Shown here piece by piece: positions 56,727 to 64,000 of a stretch of DNA of 64,000 nt. Under the pieces are notes generated by a model. The model was not told the origin of the DNA. It was given only the letters and a program-made list of their open reading frames with translations, and did not search any database. The first letter of the stretch is position 1; every line of letters begins with the position of its first letter. The stretch lies in contig JAIYBC010000030.1 in assembly GCA_027488845.1 (NCBI GenBank), forward strand, positions 124,001-188,000, written 5' to 3'. The stretch is from Verrucomicrobiales bacterium. Lineage in GTDB: Bacteria > Verrucomicrobiota > Verrucomicrobiia > Limisphaerales > UBA9464. The position numbers were made by a program, and so were the translations under genes.

Positions 56727-57512
56727 TCACTGGATCCCGACCTTGAAGTAGCACTTCCAGTCGCCGATGTCGCCGCCGCCGGCCCCGATCAGGACGCGGC
56801 GCCCGGCAAACCACTCGGCGTGGCCGTCCTCGAAGAGGAAGTTGCCCCCTTCCGGTGCGTTGCGGGCGATCCGATGGACCGTGGTCGGCACCGGCTTCCC
56901 GTTGAAGGTGGTCATCCAGTTCAGGCGCCCGTCCAACACGTTGGTCGCCGACGCCGGACCGAACCCCTGCAGACGGTCGATCAGGACCGGCGCTCCGCTG
57001 AACTCCCCACCCGGACGCTGACGGTAGAACCAGTCCGACGTGCCGTAGCTCCGTGCGAAGCTGTCCACCGAGCCCGCACGACGTCCCGGCAGGTAGAAGT
57101 ATCCCGTCAGGATCGGCGACGTCTCCGGCCCGGTCGTCCCGAACCGGTCGGAGTCCACCGAGCGATGCCAGTCGTCGGTCGGACAGAACAGGATGTGGTT
57201 CGCGCCCTTCTTTTCTCCCCGCGCATTCGGCTTGGTCGAACGCGTGAGGTAGTCGGTCCAGAACTTCATCATGTTGGTTCCCATCCAACTCAGGTGGAAC
57301 CCGTCGCTGTTGTCCGGGAATAGGTCCCGGTTGTCGGAGGTGTACAGGGCCAGAGCCACGCCCCACTGACGCTCGTTGCTCATGCACTGCGTGCGGACCG
57401 CCTGGCGCTTCGCCTTCGACAGCGCCGGCAGGATCATGCCGGCGAGGATGGCGATGATGGCGATCACCACGAGGAGTTCGATCAGCGTGAAGCCGGAGCG
57501 TCGTGCATTCAT
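56727..57512 (-). CDS. Prepilin-type protein (lone pseudopilin)
   Basis: A 261-residue protein from the ATG at 57512. The prepilin signal is [20 protein letters not shown], cleaved after Gly7. Then come [31 protein letters not shown] and several Trp/Tyr-rich segments, and near the C-terminus [14 protein letters not shown], which corresponds to the H-x9-DG region of the family. It resembles the gene at 35680-36420 in the signal and the CMSN/CLNQ helix but differs elsewhere. It stands alone; its role is unknown. Confidence 0.88.
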   Translation of the reverse strand: MNARRSGFTLIELLVVIAIIAILAGMILPALSKAKRQAVRTQCMSNERQWGVALALYTSDNRDLFPDNSDGFHLSWMGTNMMKFWTDYLTRSTKPNARGEKKGANHILFCPTDDWHRSVDSDRFGTTGPETSPILTGYFYLPGRRAGSVDSFARSYGTSDWFYRQRPGGEFSGAPVLIDRLQGFGPASATNVLDGRLNWMTTFNGKPVPTTVHRIARNAPEGGNFLFEDGHAEWFAGRRVLIGAGGGDIGDWKCYFKVGIQ

Positions 57513-57657
57513 GGAAGGTGGGATTCGGGGTGCCTTGGATTCGGTACGCCTCCGCTGAAGGAAGGTCAATGACGTGGCCACCCGGCGGAGTGATTCCCGT
57601 TCCCGGCCAACTTCCCGTTGCACCCCCGTCGTGTGTGCGGAACATCCGTGCCTCCCC

Positions 57658-60153
57658 ATGATCCCGGCCTCCACCCCTGGCAGCCCCGCGGCCGCCATCC
57701 TGCGTCTTCTCGCCGCCGGGTGGCTTTTGGCGTGCCCGGTGGTGGCGGCGGTGCGCCCCCAGTCGGAGACGGAAGCCCGGCGCCATTGGGCTTTTCTTCC
57801 CCTGGGAAACCCTACCGTTCCTTCGGACTCCGCGGCTCCATCGGCCGCCGGTGGGCCGGTCGACGCCTTCCTGCGTCGGAGCCTTGCGGCGAAGGGTCTC
57901 GTTCCGTCACCGGTCGCACCGGCTTCGGTGGTGCTGCGCCGGCTCCATTACGCCCTGATCGGATTGCCGCCGTCCGATGCCGACCACGCCCGTTTCGCCG
58001 GGGCTTGGAAACTCTCGGAGGACCAGGCGGTGGAACGGGAGATCGACCGGCTGCTCGCCGACCCGCGCTACGGCGAACGCTGGGGTCGCCATTGGCTCGA
58101 CGTCGCGCGCTACGCCGACACCAAGGACCTCGTCCTCCAGTACGGCACGGACGCCATCCGTCCGTTCGCCTACACCTATCGCGACTACGTCGTCCGCGCC
58201 TTCAACGAGGACCTGCCTTTCGACCGCTTCATCCGGGACCAGCTTGCCGCCGACCTCGAATCCCCGCCGGTGCCGTCGTGGCGGTTGGCGGCGATGGGTT
58301 TCCTCACGCTGGGCCGCCTCTTCGACAACAACCCGCACGACCAGATCGACGACCAGATCGACACGGTCACCCGGGGTTTCCTCGGCCTCACGGTCTCGTG
58401 CGCCCGGTGCCATGACCACAAGTACGACGCCGTCCCCCAGGCGGACTACTACAGCCTCTACGGCGTCTTCGCCTCCTCGGAACGCCCCGCGCCGCCGCCG
58501 CTCATCGAGGATCCCGCCTCGGTTCCCGGCGGACCCGAGTTCGAGCAGCGGATGGAGAAGGCGCGCAAGGAACTCGAGGACCACGTCGACGCCGAGTTCG
58601 TCCGTCTCACGGGAATCCTTCGTGGCCGCATCGGCGAGTACCTCGTCCGCGCGGTCACCACGCCGCCCGACCTCACCGAAACCGCTCAGTTCGGCCTTTC
58701 GCTCACCCCCGAGGACTTCCGGCCGACGTTGATGCTCCGAACCCGCCGCTTCGTCGCGCGCCGTGCGGTGGAGACCGACCGCGTCTTCGGTCCTTGGGCG
58801 CGGCTGATGGCGCTGCCCGAAGTCGTGTTCCCCATCGCCGCTGTGGATCTGCGTCCGCGCCTGGGAAGCGACCGTGGATGGAATCCGCTCGTCGTCGGCT
58901 TCCTCGCCGGACGCGGCGTGACGAACCGCGCCGATGTCGCACGGGCGTACGGCGAACTGCTCGTCCGCGAATGGAAGGCTTCGGAAGCCACGAACGCCTC
59001 GCCCTCGACGGCGGAATCCCGTGAGCTGGTGGGAATCGTCACCGGGAAGGACAGCCCCGTCGGGTTCGCCCGCCGGGACACGCCCGACCACATGTCGCGG
59101 CCCGAGAAGGACCGTTGGGGCGGTCTCGTCCAGAACCTCGACAAGATCGCCGCCCACGCGACGAACCGTCCTCCGGCGCGCGCCATGGTGCTCCGCGACC
59201 TGCCCGAGCCGATCCAGCCCCGGATCTTCGTCCGCGGCAGCCCCGCACGTCCGGGAGATCCGGTCCCGCGTTCCTTCCTGCGTTTGCTGACGGGCGGCGA
59301 GGTGCGGCCGTTCGGCGCCGGCAGCGGACGCCTCGAGCTCGCCGCCGCCATCGCCAGCCCGACCAATCCCCTCACCGCGCGGGTCCTCGTCAACCGCGTC
59401 TGGATGGAACACTTCGGCGAACCGCTCGTGGCGACCCCCGCGGACTTCGGCGCACGCAGCGAACCACCCACCCATCCCGAGCTGCTCGACTGGCTCGCCG
59501 CGGACTTCATCCGGTCGGGCTGGAGCGTGAAGCGCCTCCATCGCGTGCTTCTCCGCAGCGCCGCGTTCCGCCAGTCGGGCGAAGACCCCGTGTCGCCGTC
59601 GCATCGGCTCGCCCGCTCTGTGGATCCGGAGAACCGTCTGCTCTGGCATCATCCGCGGCGTCGCCTCGACCTCGAGGCGATGCGCGACACCCTGCTCCAC
59701 GTCTCCGGCCGTCTCGATCCCGCACGCGGTGGACGTCCCGTGGATGTCGCTTCCGATCCCGCCAACCGTCGGCGCACGGTCTATGGATTGGTGGACCGCC
59801 AGAATCTCCCGGGCCTGTTCCGTTCCTTCGACTTCGCCGTGCCGGACCAGTGCGTGGAGAGGCGTCCCCGCACCACCGTGCCCCAGCAGGCGCTGTTCCT
59901 GATGAACTCGCCGTTCGTCCACGAACAGGTCCGCGCCCTCGCGTCGCTCCCCTCGGTCGCCGGGGAACGGGATCCGGTCCGCCGGGTCGAGGCCGTCTTC
60001 CGCCGCGTGCTCGGTCGGCCCCCGTCCGGTTCCGAATCCGCCGCGGCGCTGCGGTTCCTCGGCGGGACCGACACCGACCAGGTCGACGACTACCGGTGGG
60101 AGCAGCTGATCCAGGCCGTGCTCGCCACCAACGAACTGGTTTTCCTGGATTGA
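57658..60153 (+). CDS. DUF1549/DUF1553 protein (planctomycete cytochrome C-associated type)
   Basis: An 831-residue protein from the ATG at 57658 with a short hydrophobic N-terminus ([21 protein letters not shown]). DUF1549 (about 70-270) has [35 protein letters not shown] and the conserved CARCH at 248-252. DUF1553 (about 560-815) has [30 protein letters not shown] and [15 protein letters not shown]. The CARCH motif may bind heme or metal. Such proteins are exported and occur beside DUF1501 proteins in Planctomycetes and Verrucomicrobia; the substrate is unknown. A MOSC gene starts 17 bp downstream. Confidence 0.92.
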   Translation: MIPASTPGSPAAAILRLLAAGWLLACPVVAAVRPQSETEARRHWAFLPLGNPTVPSDSAAPSAAGGPVDAFLRRSLAAKGLVPSPVAPASVVLRRLHYALIGLPPSDADHARFAGAWKLSEDQAVEREIDRLLADPRYGERWGRHWLDVARYADTKDLVLQYGTDAIRPFAYTYRDYVVRAFNEDLPFDRFIRDQLAADLESPPVPSWRLAAMGFLTLGRLFDNNPHDQIDDQIDTVTRGFLGLTVSCARCHDHKYDAVPQADYYSLYGVFASSERPAPPPLIEDPASVPGGPEFEQRMEKARKELEDHVDAEFVRLTGILRGRIGEYLVRAVTTPPDLTETAQFGLSLTPEDFRPTLMLRTRRFVARRAVETDRVFGPWARLMALPEVVFPIAAVDLRPRLGSDRGWNPLVVGFLAGRGVTNRADVARAYGELLVREWKASEATNASPSTAESRELVGIVTGKDSPVGFARRDTPDHMSRPEKDRWGGLVQNLDKIAAHATNRPPARAMVLRDLPEPIQPRIFVRGSPARPGDPVPRSFLRLLTGGEVRPFGAGSGRLELAAAIASPTNPLTARVLVNRVWMEHFGEPLVATPADFGARSEPPTHPELLDWLAADFIRSGWSVKRLHRVLLRSAAFRQSGEDPVSPSHRLARSVDPENRLLWHHPRRRLDLEAMRDTLLHVSGRLDPARGGRPVDVASDPANRRRTVYGLVDRQNLPGLFRSFDFAVPDQCVERRPRTTVPQQALFLMNSPFVHEQVRALASLPSVAGERDPVRRVEAVFRRVLGRPPSGSESAAALRFLGGTDTDQVDDYRWEQLIQAVLATNELVFLD

Positions 60154-60170
60154 ACGTGGACCTTTTCCCC

Positions 60171-60716
60171 ATGAGCGAGGTGATTCACAGGACCCGTGCG
60201 GAACTGGATGCGGCGTTGGATTCCCTCCGTGCGTCTCCGCGCGACGCCGGCACCGTGGCCCTGATCGTCGCCCGTCCCGGCGTGGATGAGCGGCAGCCGG
60301 TCGATGCCGTGGAGCTGGCGCCGAACCGGCCGCTTCCCGGGGACCGCTGGGCCGCCAAGCCTTCCGCCGGAGCGGAGCCGCCGAAGCGCCAGCTCACCGT
60401 GATGAACGTCCGCGTGACCGGATTGGTCGCGGGTCCGCGCGAACGCTGGCCGCTCACCGGCGACAACCTGCTGGTCGACTTCGACCTCTCCGAGGACCGC
60501 CTGCCTGCCGGCACCCGGCTTCGGGTCGGGACGGCCGTGCTCGAGATCAGTCCCGAGCGTCATGCGGGCTGTTCCAAGTTCGCCGCCCGTTTCGGCAAGG
60601 AGGCCCTCGCCTTCGTGAACTCGCCCGAGGGAAGACGCGTGCGACTGCGTGGCCTGCTGGCCCATGTGGTCGAGGCGGGCACGGTGCGCGTGGGGGACCC
60701 GATCGGACTCGCCTGA
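60171..60716 (+). CDS. MOSC-domain protein
   Basis: A 181-residue protein from the ATG at 60171. It has GDRW at 57-60, RQLTVMNVRV (73-82), LTGDNLLVDFDLSEDRLP (96-112), VLEISPERHAGCSKFAARFG with the conserved Cys134, and SPEGRRVRLRG. The Cys in the HAGCSKF segment is the family's putative sulfur or molybdenum-cofactor ligand. MOSC proteins take part in molybdenum-cofactor sulfuration or detoxification. It lies between a DUF1549/1553 and a DUF1501 gene, 17 bp after the first and 4 bp before the second, so all three appear to form an operon. Confidence 0.85.
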   Translation: MSEVIHRTRAELDAALDSLRASPRDAGTVALIVARPGVDERQPVDAVELAPNRPLPGDRWAAKPSAGAEPPKRQLTVMNVRVTGLVAGPRERWPLTGDNLLVDFDLSEDRLPAGTRLRVGTAVLEISPERHAGCSKFAARFGKEALAFVNSPEGRRVRLRGLLAHVVEAGTVRVGDPIGLA

Positions 60717-60720
60717 CCGC

Positions 60721-62169
60721 ATGAATCCGGGACCTCCGCTTCCACAACGCTGCCTCACGCGCCGCGAGCTTCTCCGCGGCATGGGCACGGGACTCGGAGT
60801 GCTCGGCTTCTATGGCGTGCTCGGCGCCTCGCGCCTGCTGGGCGACGCGTCCACGCCGACCGCTGCCGCCACCTCGCCGCTCGCGGCCCGGCCGCCCCAC
60901 TTCCGTCCGCGGGCCCGGCGCATCATCCACATCTACCTGAATGGCGGTCCGTCCCAGGTCGACACCTTCGACCCCAAGCCCGCCCTCGCGAAGTGGACCG
61001 GGAAGATCCTCCCCGGTGGCAACCTCACCACCGAACGACCGCTTGGCGCCGCCCTGCCGTCGCCGTTCGCCTTCGGCCGCCATGGCGGGAGCGGCCTCGA
61101 GATCAGCGAGATCTTTCCCCACACCGCGCGCCACGCCGACGACCTCTGCGTCGTCCGCTCGATGCACGCCAACACGCCGAACCACGAGCAGTCCATGCGC
61201 CTCATGAACTGCGGCGACGAACGCCTGTCGCGGCCCAGCTACGGCGCATGGCTCACCTATGGTCTCGGCACCGAGAACGAGAACCTCCCCGGGTTCATCG
61301 CGCTCTGTCCCGGACTCCCGGTCTCGGACGTCTCCAACTGGCGCTCCGCCTTCCTCCCCGGCATCTACCAGGGCACGCACATCGACACGCGGAAGACCAA
61401 GCCCGAGGAACTCGTCGAGAACATCCGCAACGCCCGGCTCGGTCCTTCCGAACAGCGGCGACAGCTCGACCTGCTCGCGGAACTCAACGCCGAGCACCGG
61501 CGCCTCCGCGGCGACGATCCCCAGCTCGAGGCCCGCATCCAGTCCTTCGAGCTGGCCTTCCGCATGCAGATGCAGGCGACGGACGCCTTCGACGTCTCCC
61601 GCGAGCCCGAGTCCGTCCGCGCGATGTACGGCAACTCCGTGCAGTCCCGTCAGCTGCTCATCGCCCGACGCCTCGTCGAACGCGGCGTGCGGGTGGTGCA
61701 GTGCTACCACGGCGACGTCCAGCCGTGGGACAGCCATGACTTGATCGCCGACGCCCACCGGAACCTGGCCCGCGAGGTCGACCAGGGCATCGGGGCGCTG
61801 TTGACCGACCTGAAGCGGCTCGGATTGCTCGAGGATACGCTGGTCGTCTGCGGCGGTGAGTTCGGCCGGACGCCCGCGGTCGAGATGCCGGCCCCGGGCA
61901 CGCCGGGCAACGGCAAGGGCCGCGACCACAACCACCATGGCTTCAGCGTCTGGCTGGCCGGCGGCGGCGTGAAGGGCGGCCAGGCCTATGGAGCCACCGA
62001 CGAGTTCGGGTTCCGCGCGGTCGAGAAGCCGGTCCATGTCCACGACCTCCACGCCACGATGCTCCACCTGATGGGCTTCGACCACGAACGCCTCACCTAC
62101 CGCTATGCCGGCCGTGACTTCCGTCTCACCGACGTCGCGGGCGAAGTCGTCCACGGATTGCTGGCCTGA
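60721..62169 (+). CDS. DUF1501 protein with Tat signal
   Basis: A 482-residue protein from the ATG at 60721. A twin-arginine signal (LTRRELLRGMGTGLGVLGF) implies export of a folded protein. The DUF1501 core follows: RRIIHIYLNGGPSQVDTFDPKP, DDLCVVRSMHANTPNHEQSMRLMNCG, and late VVCGGEFGRTP with GRDHNHHGFSVWLAGGG and TYRYAGRDFRLTDVAGEVV. These resemble sulfatase/alkaline-phosphatase-superfamily metal sites. It is the normal partner of DUF1549/1553 proteins in PVC bacteria; the substrate is unknown. Confidence 0.93.
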   Translation: MNPGPPLPQRCLTRRELLRGMGTGLGVLGFYGVLGASRLLGDASTPTAAATSPLAARPPHFRPRARRIIHIYLNGGPSQVDTFDPKPALAKWTGKILPGGNLTTERPLGAALPSPFAFGRHGGSGLEISEIFPHTARHADDLCVVRSMHANTPNHEQSMRLMNCGDERLSRPSYGAWLTYGLGTENENLPGFIALCPGLPVSDVSNWRSAFLPGIYQGTHIDTRKTKPEELVENIRNARLGPSEQRRQLDLLAELNAEHRRLRGDDPQLEARIQSFELAFRMQMQATDAFDVSREPESVRAMYGNSVQSRQLLIARRLVERGVRVVQCYHGDVQPWDSHDLIADAHRNLAREVDQGIGALLTDLKRLGLLEDTLVVCGGEFGRTPAVEMPAPGTPGNGKGRDHNHHGFSVWLAGGGVKGGQAYGATDEFGFRAVEKPVHVHDLHATMLHLMGFDHERLTYRYAGRDFRLTDVAGEVVHGLLA

Positions 62170-62492
62170 ATCCCTGCGGCCACCGGACGTGGATCCGCAG
62201 ATGTCGCAGAGGAACGCAGATGGGGACGGGTTCTGGCATGGGCGACAGGAACCGGGGTTTTTTGCGGGCGTGGGCCCGTACCGGGTGCTGACCTGAACCG
62301 TGGTCTGAGCCTGCCGTCGGTCGTGTGTGCGTTTCTCCATCCGCGGAAATCGGCGTCATCTGCGGATGGATTCCCTTCGTGGACTGGCTCGAGGGCACCG
62401 GTTGCCTGGTGAACGCCATGAAGGTATTTCTGCGGTGTCCTTCGCGGGACATCCCGGACCGGAACCGTCCGTCGGTTGTCCCCGCGGGTTTG
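62170..62492. other. 323-bp gap with CGCAGATG-type inverted repeats
   Basis: It contains GGATCCGCAGATGTCGCAG near 62191 with GGAACGCAGATGGGG near 62211, and the opposite-facing CATCCGCGGAAATCGGCGTC and ATCTGCGGATGGATT near 62337-62372. These form a separate inverted-repeat family. No promoter or small gene was recognised; the rlmN ATG follows at 62493. Confidence 0.55.
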
Positions 62493-63641
62493 ATGATCTC
62501 CGATTCCAACACCCCTCTGTCGCCCGCGGCGCCCGCGGCCCGGCCCCATCTCCTGGGCCTGACCCGCGAGCAGTTGGCCGCATGGGCCGTGGAACGCGGC
62601 TTCGCCCGGCTCCACGCGCTGACGTTGTGGCATGAGATCCACCAGAAGGGCAGAACCACCTTCACGCCGCGCGATCGGATGCCGCCGCGCTTCCTCCAAC
62701 GCGTCGACGAAGAGCTGGCGCAGGACCGTCCGACGGTCGCCAAGGAAACGCATTCCTCGGACGGCTTCACCCGGAAGTACCTGCTCGCCCTCGCCGACGG
62801 CCGTCTCGTGGAGACCGTCCTGATGCGTTACCACGGGCGCACGACCGCCTGTGTCAGCTCGCAGGTCGGCTGCGCCATGGGATGCACGTTCTGTGCGACG
62901 GGCCAGATGGGCTACGTGCGGCATCTCTCCGCCGCGGAGATCGTGGCGCAGGCGCTGCACGTGGACGCGGTGCTGCGCGAGACGGCTCCGTCCTCCGAAG
63001 GCGCGCCGACGCCAGCGCCGGCGCTGGCGAAACCGGAGCATCCGTCCGCGTACCACCGCCACGAACGCCTGCGGAACATCGTGTTCATGGGCATGGGAGA
63101 GCCCCTGCACAACTACGACGCGGTGATGCAGGCCGTGGACATCCTCCGTGAACCTTCCGGTCTGGCGATGGCCGGTGAACGCCTGACGGTGTCCACCGTC
63201 GGCGTCGTCCCGGGAATCCGACGGCTGGCCCGCGAGGGACGTCCGGTGAGCCTCGCCGTCTCGCTCCACGGCGCCACCCAGGAGGAACGCGCCACGCTCG
63301 TGCCCGCGGCGCGTCGCTGGCCGTTGGACGAGCTGATGGACGCCTGCCGTGAGTACACGGCGATCACCGGCCGCCGGATCTTCTTCGAGTGGACCCTGAT
63401 CGACTGCCGCAACGACCGTGTCGAGGACGCCCGGGCCGTGGCGGCGCTGCTCCGCGGTATCCCGGCCCAGGTGAACTTGATTCCGCTGAACCCGACCGGC
63501 GGCTACGACGGACGTCCTGGCGGTGCGGAAGGGGCGCGGCGGTTCCAGGACACCCTGAAGGCCGCCGGCATCCCCAGCACCGTCCGCCAACGCCGCGGCA
63601 TCGACATCGCCGCCGGCTGCGGCCAACTCGCCGTCGGCTGA
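62493..63641 (+). CDS. rlmN: Dual-specificity 23S rRNA/tRNA m2A methyltransferase
   Basis: A 382-residue protein from the ATG at 62493; the frame stays open further upstream into the repeat gap. The radical-SAM cluster is CAMGCTFC with C127, C131 and C134. The resolving Cys is C376 in GIDIAAGCGQL, and the m2A substrate loop has VSSQVGCAMG. MGMGEPLHNYDAV and SLHGATQEERATLVPAARRWPL are present. An Ala/Pro-rich insertion (about 168-190, APTPAPALAKP) separates the core strands and is unusual. RlmN methylates A2503 of 23S rRNA and A37 of some tRNAs. Confidence 0.95.
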   Translation: MISDSNTPLSPAAPAARPHLLGLTREQLAAWAVERGFARLHALTLWHEIHQKGRTTFTPRDRMPPRFLQRVDEELAQDRPTVAKETHSSDGFTRKYLLALADGRLVETVLMRYHGRTTACVSSQVGCAMGCTFCATGQMGYVRHLSAAEIVAQALHVDAVLRETAPSSEGAPTPAPALAKPEHPSAYHRHERLRNIVFMGMGEPLHNYDAVMQAVDILREPSGLAMAGERLTVSTVGVVPGIRRLAREGRPVSLAVSLHGATQEERATLVPAARRWPLDELMDACREYTAITGRRIFFEWTLIDCRNDRVEDARAVAALLRGIPAQVNLIPLNPTGGYDGRPGGAEGARRFQDTLKAAGIPSTVRQRRGIDIAAGCGQLAVG

Positions 63642-63771
63642 GCCGCCGGAAGCCCGGAGCAGGGAGCAGGGAGCAGGGAACGCCGCAGGGAGCGTGCGGC
63701 AGCGCCCTTACCCCTTCACCCCTTCAACCTTTCAACCTTTCAACCTTTCAACCTTTCAACCTTTCAACCGG
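63642..63771. repeat. GAGCAGGGAGC repeats and an 8-bp TTCAACCT tandem array
   Basis: AGCAGGGAGCAGGGAGCAGGG at 63659-63679 is followed by a tandem array of the 8-bp unit TTCAACCT, six copies at about 63723-63770 (starts 63723, 63731, 63739, 63747, 63755, 63763). It lies just past the rlmN stop and before the converging membrane-protein gene. Confidence 0.8.
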
Positions 63772-64000
63772 TCACCTCTTCAACCCCTCCCCAGCTCCAC
63801 TCGCACCCGGCACCGGAGGCGGCGTGGGTCCTGGGGTCTGGGTGGGGGCGGCCGTAGGAACGACCGCTTCCTTCCGCGGCGCGCGGACCGGGAAGGAACG
63901 GAACAGTCCGCCTTCGGCGAAGGCCTTCCAGCCCGAGGCGAGCCAGCGGAGCAGGCCGGAGGCGAGCCACAGGGCCCAGAGCAGCATCAGGAAGCGGTAC
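63772..64000 (-). CDS. C-terminal end of a membrane protein, cut by the window edge
   Basis: The frame is open to the window edge; only the last 76 residues are seen. A hydrophobic segment (FLMLLWALWLASGLLRWLASG) precedes a basic loop (FRSFPVRAPRKE) and a Pro/Thr/Ala-rich tail (AAPTQTPGPTPPPVPG) ending GEGLKR. The function cannot be determined. The stop is a few bases from the TTCAACCT array. Confidence 0.6.
   Translation of the reverse strand, partial: YRFLMLLWALWLASGLLRWLASGWKAFAEGGLFRSFPVRAPRKEAVVPTAAPTQTPGPTPPPVPGASGAGEGLKR

Overview
The window looks like a high-GC chromosome segment from the Verrucomicrobiota (PVC group), possibly a Limisphaerales/Pedosphaera-like lineage. This is inferred from gene content: two lone pseudopilin-like genes with the verrucomicrobial/planctomycetal N-terminal methylation motif, a PVC-type heme-binding protein (CTSCH), a DUF1549/DUF1553 gene close to a DUF1501 gene, a delta-60-repeat secreted protein, a Tat-exported Gfo/Idh oxidoreductase, and genes of a Gram-negative envelope (LpxA, a Wza-like lipoprotein, outer-membrane barrels). 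No 16S rRNA is present, so the taxon is not proven. No insertion sequence, prophage, integrase or CRISPR array was seen.

Layout. 1-12.7 kb is a plus-strand surface-glycan cluster: methyltransferases, a GT4 glycosyltransferase, a DUF362 protein, an FkbM methyltransferase, a WecG/TagA-type glycosyltransferase, an O-antigen polymerase/ligase-like membrane protein, sugar-nucleotide epimerases and the dTDP-sugar enzymes RmlA, an RmlD-like reductase and RmlB. It ends in a strong hairpin terminator, followed by an MsbA-like ABC exporter (13.1-14.9 kb). The first 3 kb is visibly AT-richer than the rest. 15.8-20 kb holds divergent genes for a delta-60-repeat secreted protein and an alginate-export-type barrel. 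20-32 kb is largely housekeeping: a U32/RlhA-like protein, a YifB/ComM-type ATPase, a nucleoside transporter, lpxA-mnmD, a PVC heme protein and an RlmM-like methyltransferase. 32-39 kb holds an oxidoreductase, secreted proteins of unknown function, a pseudopilin and an MFS transporter. 39-48.8 kb holds mnmA, an RlmI-like methyltransferase, a chemoreceptor with a Cys-X-Cys membrane partner, htpG, ychF, a UreF-like gene, tRNA-Val and a PIG-L deacetylase. 48.9-53.5 kb is an exopolysaccharide export operon (outer-membrane barrel, Wzz/BY-kinase, Wza-like lipoprotein, membrane-anchored FHA protein), followed by secA. 56.7-64 kb holds a pseudopilin, the DUF1549/1553 - MOSC - DUF1501 group, rlmN and the 3' end of a membrane-protein gene.

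How the genes fit together. The glycan cluster would make nucleotide sugars, assemble and polymerise repeat units, and flip lipid-linked glycans; the 49-53 kb operon would control chain length and export through the outer membrane. Six probable RNA-modification enzymes are scattered over 43 kb, and three of them (RlhA-, RlmM- and RlmN-like) have E. coli counterparts that act on 23S nucleotides 2498-2503.

The least explained structure is intergenic. Many gaps, above all in the glycan cluster, carry short repeat families: GAGCAGGGAGC, GGCGTCGGGCTTC, CTCCGTGTCTCTGTGGCC, CAACGGACAACGGAC and AATCAGGAATC. They occur in both orientations, often in the same order, and sometimes replace the usual ribosome-binding region directly before a start codon.
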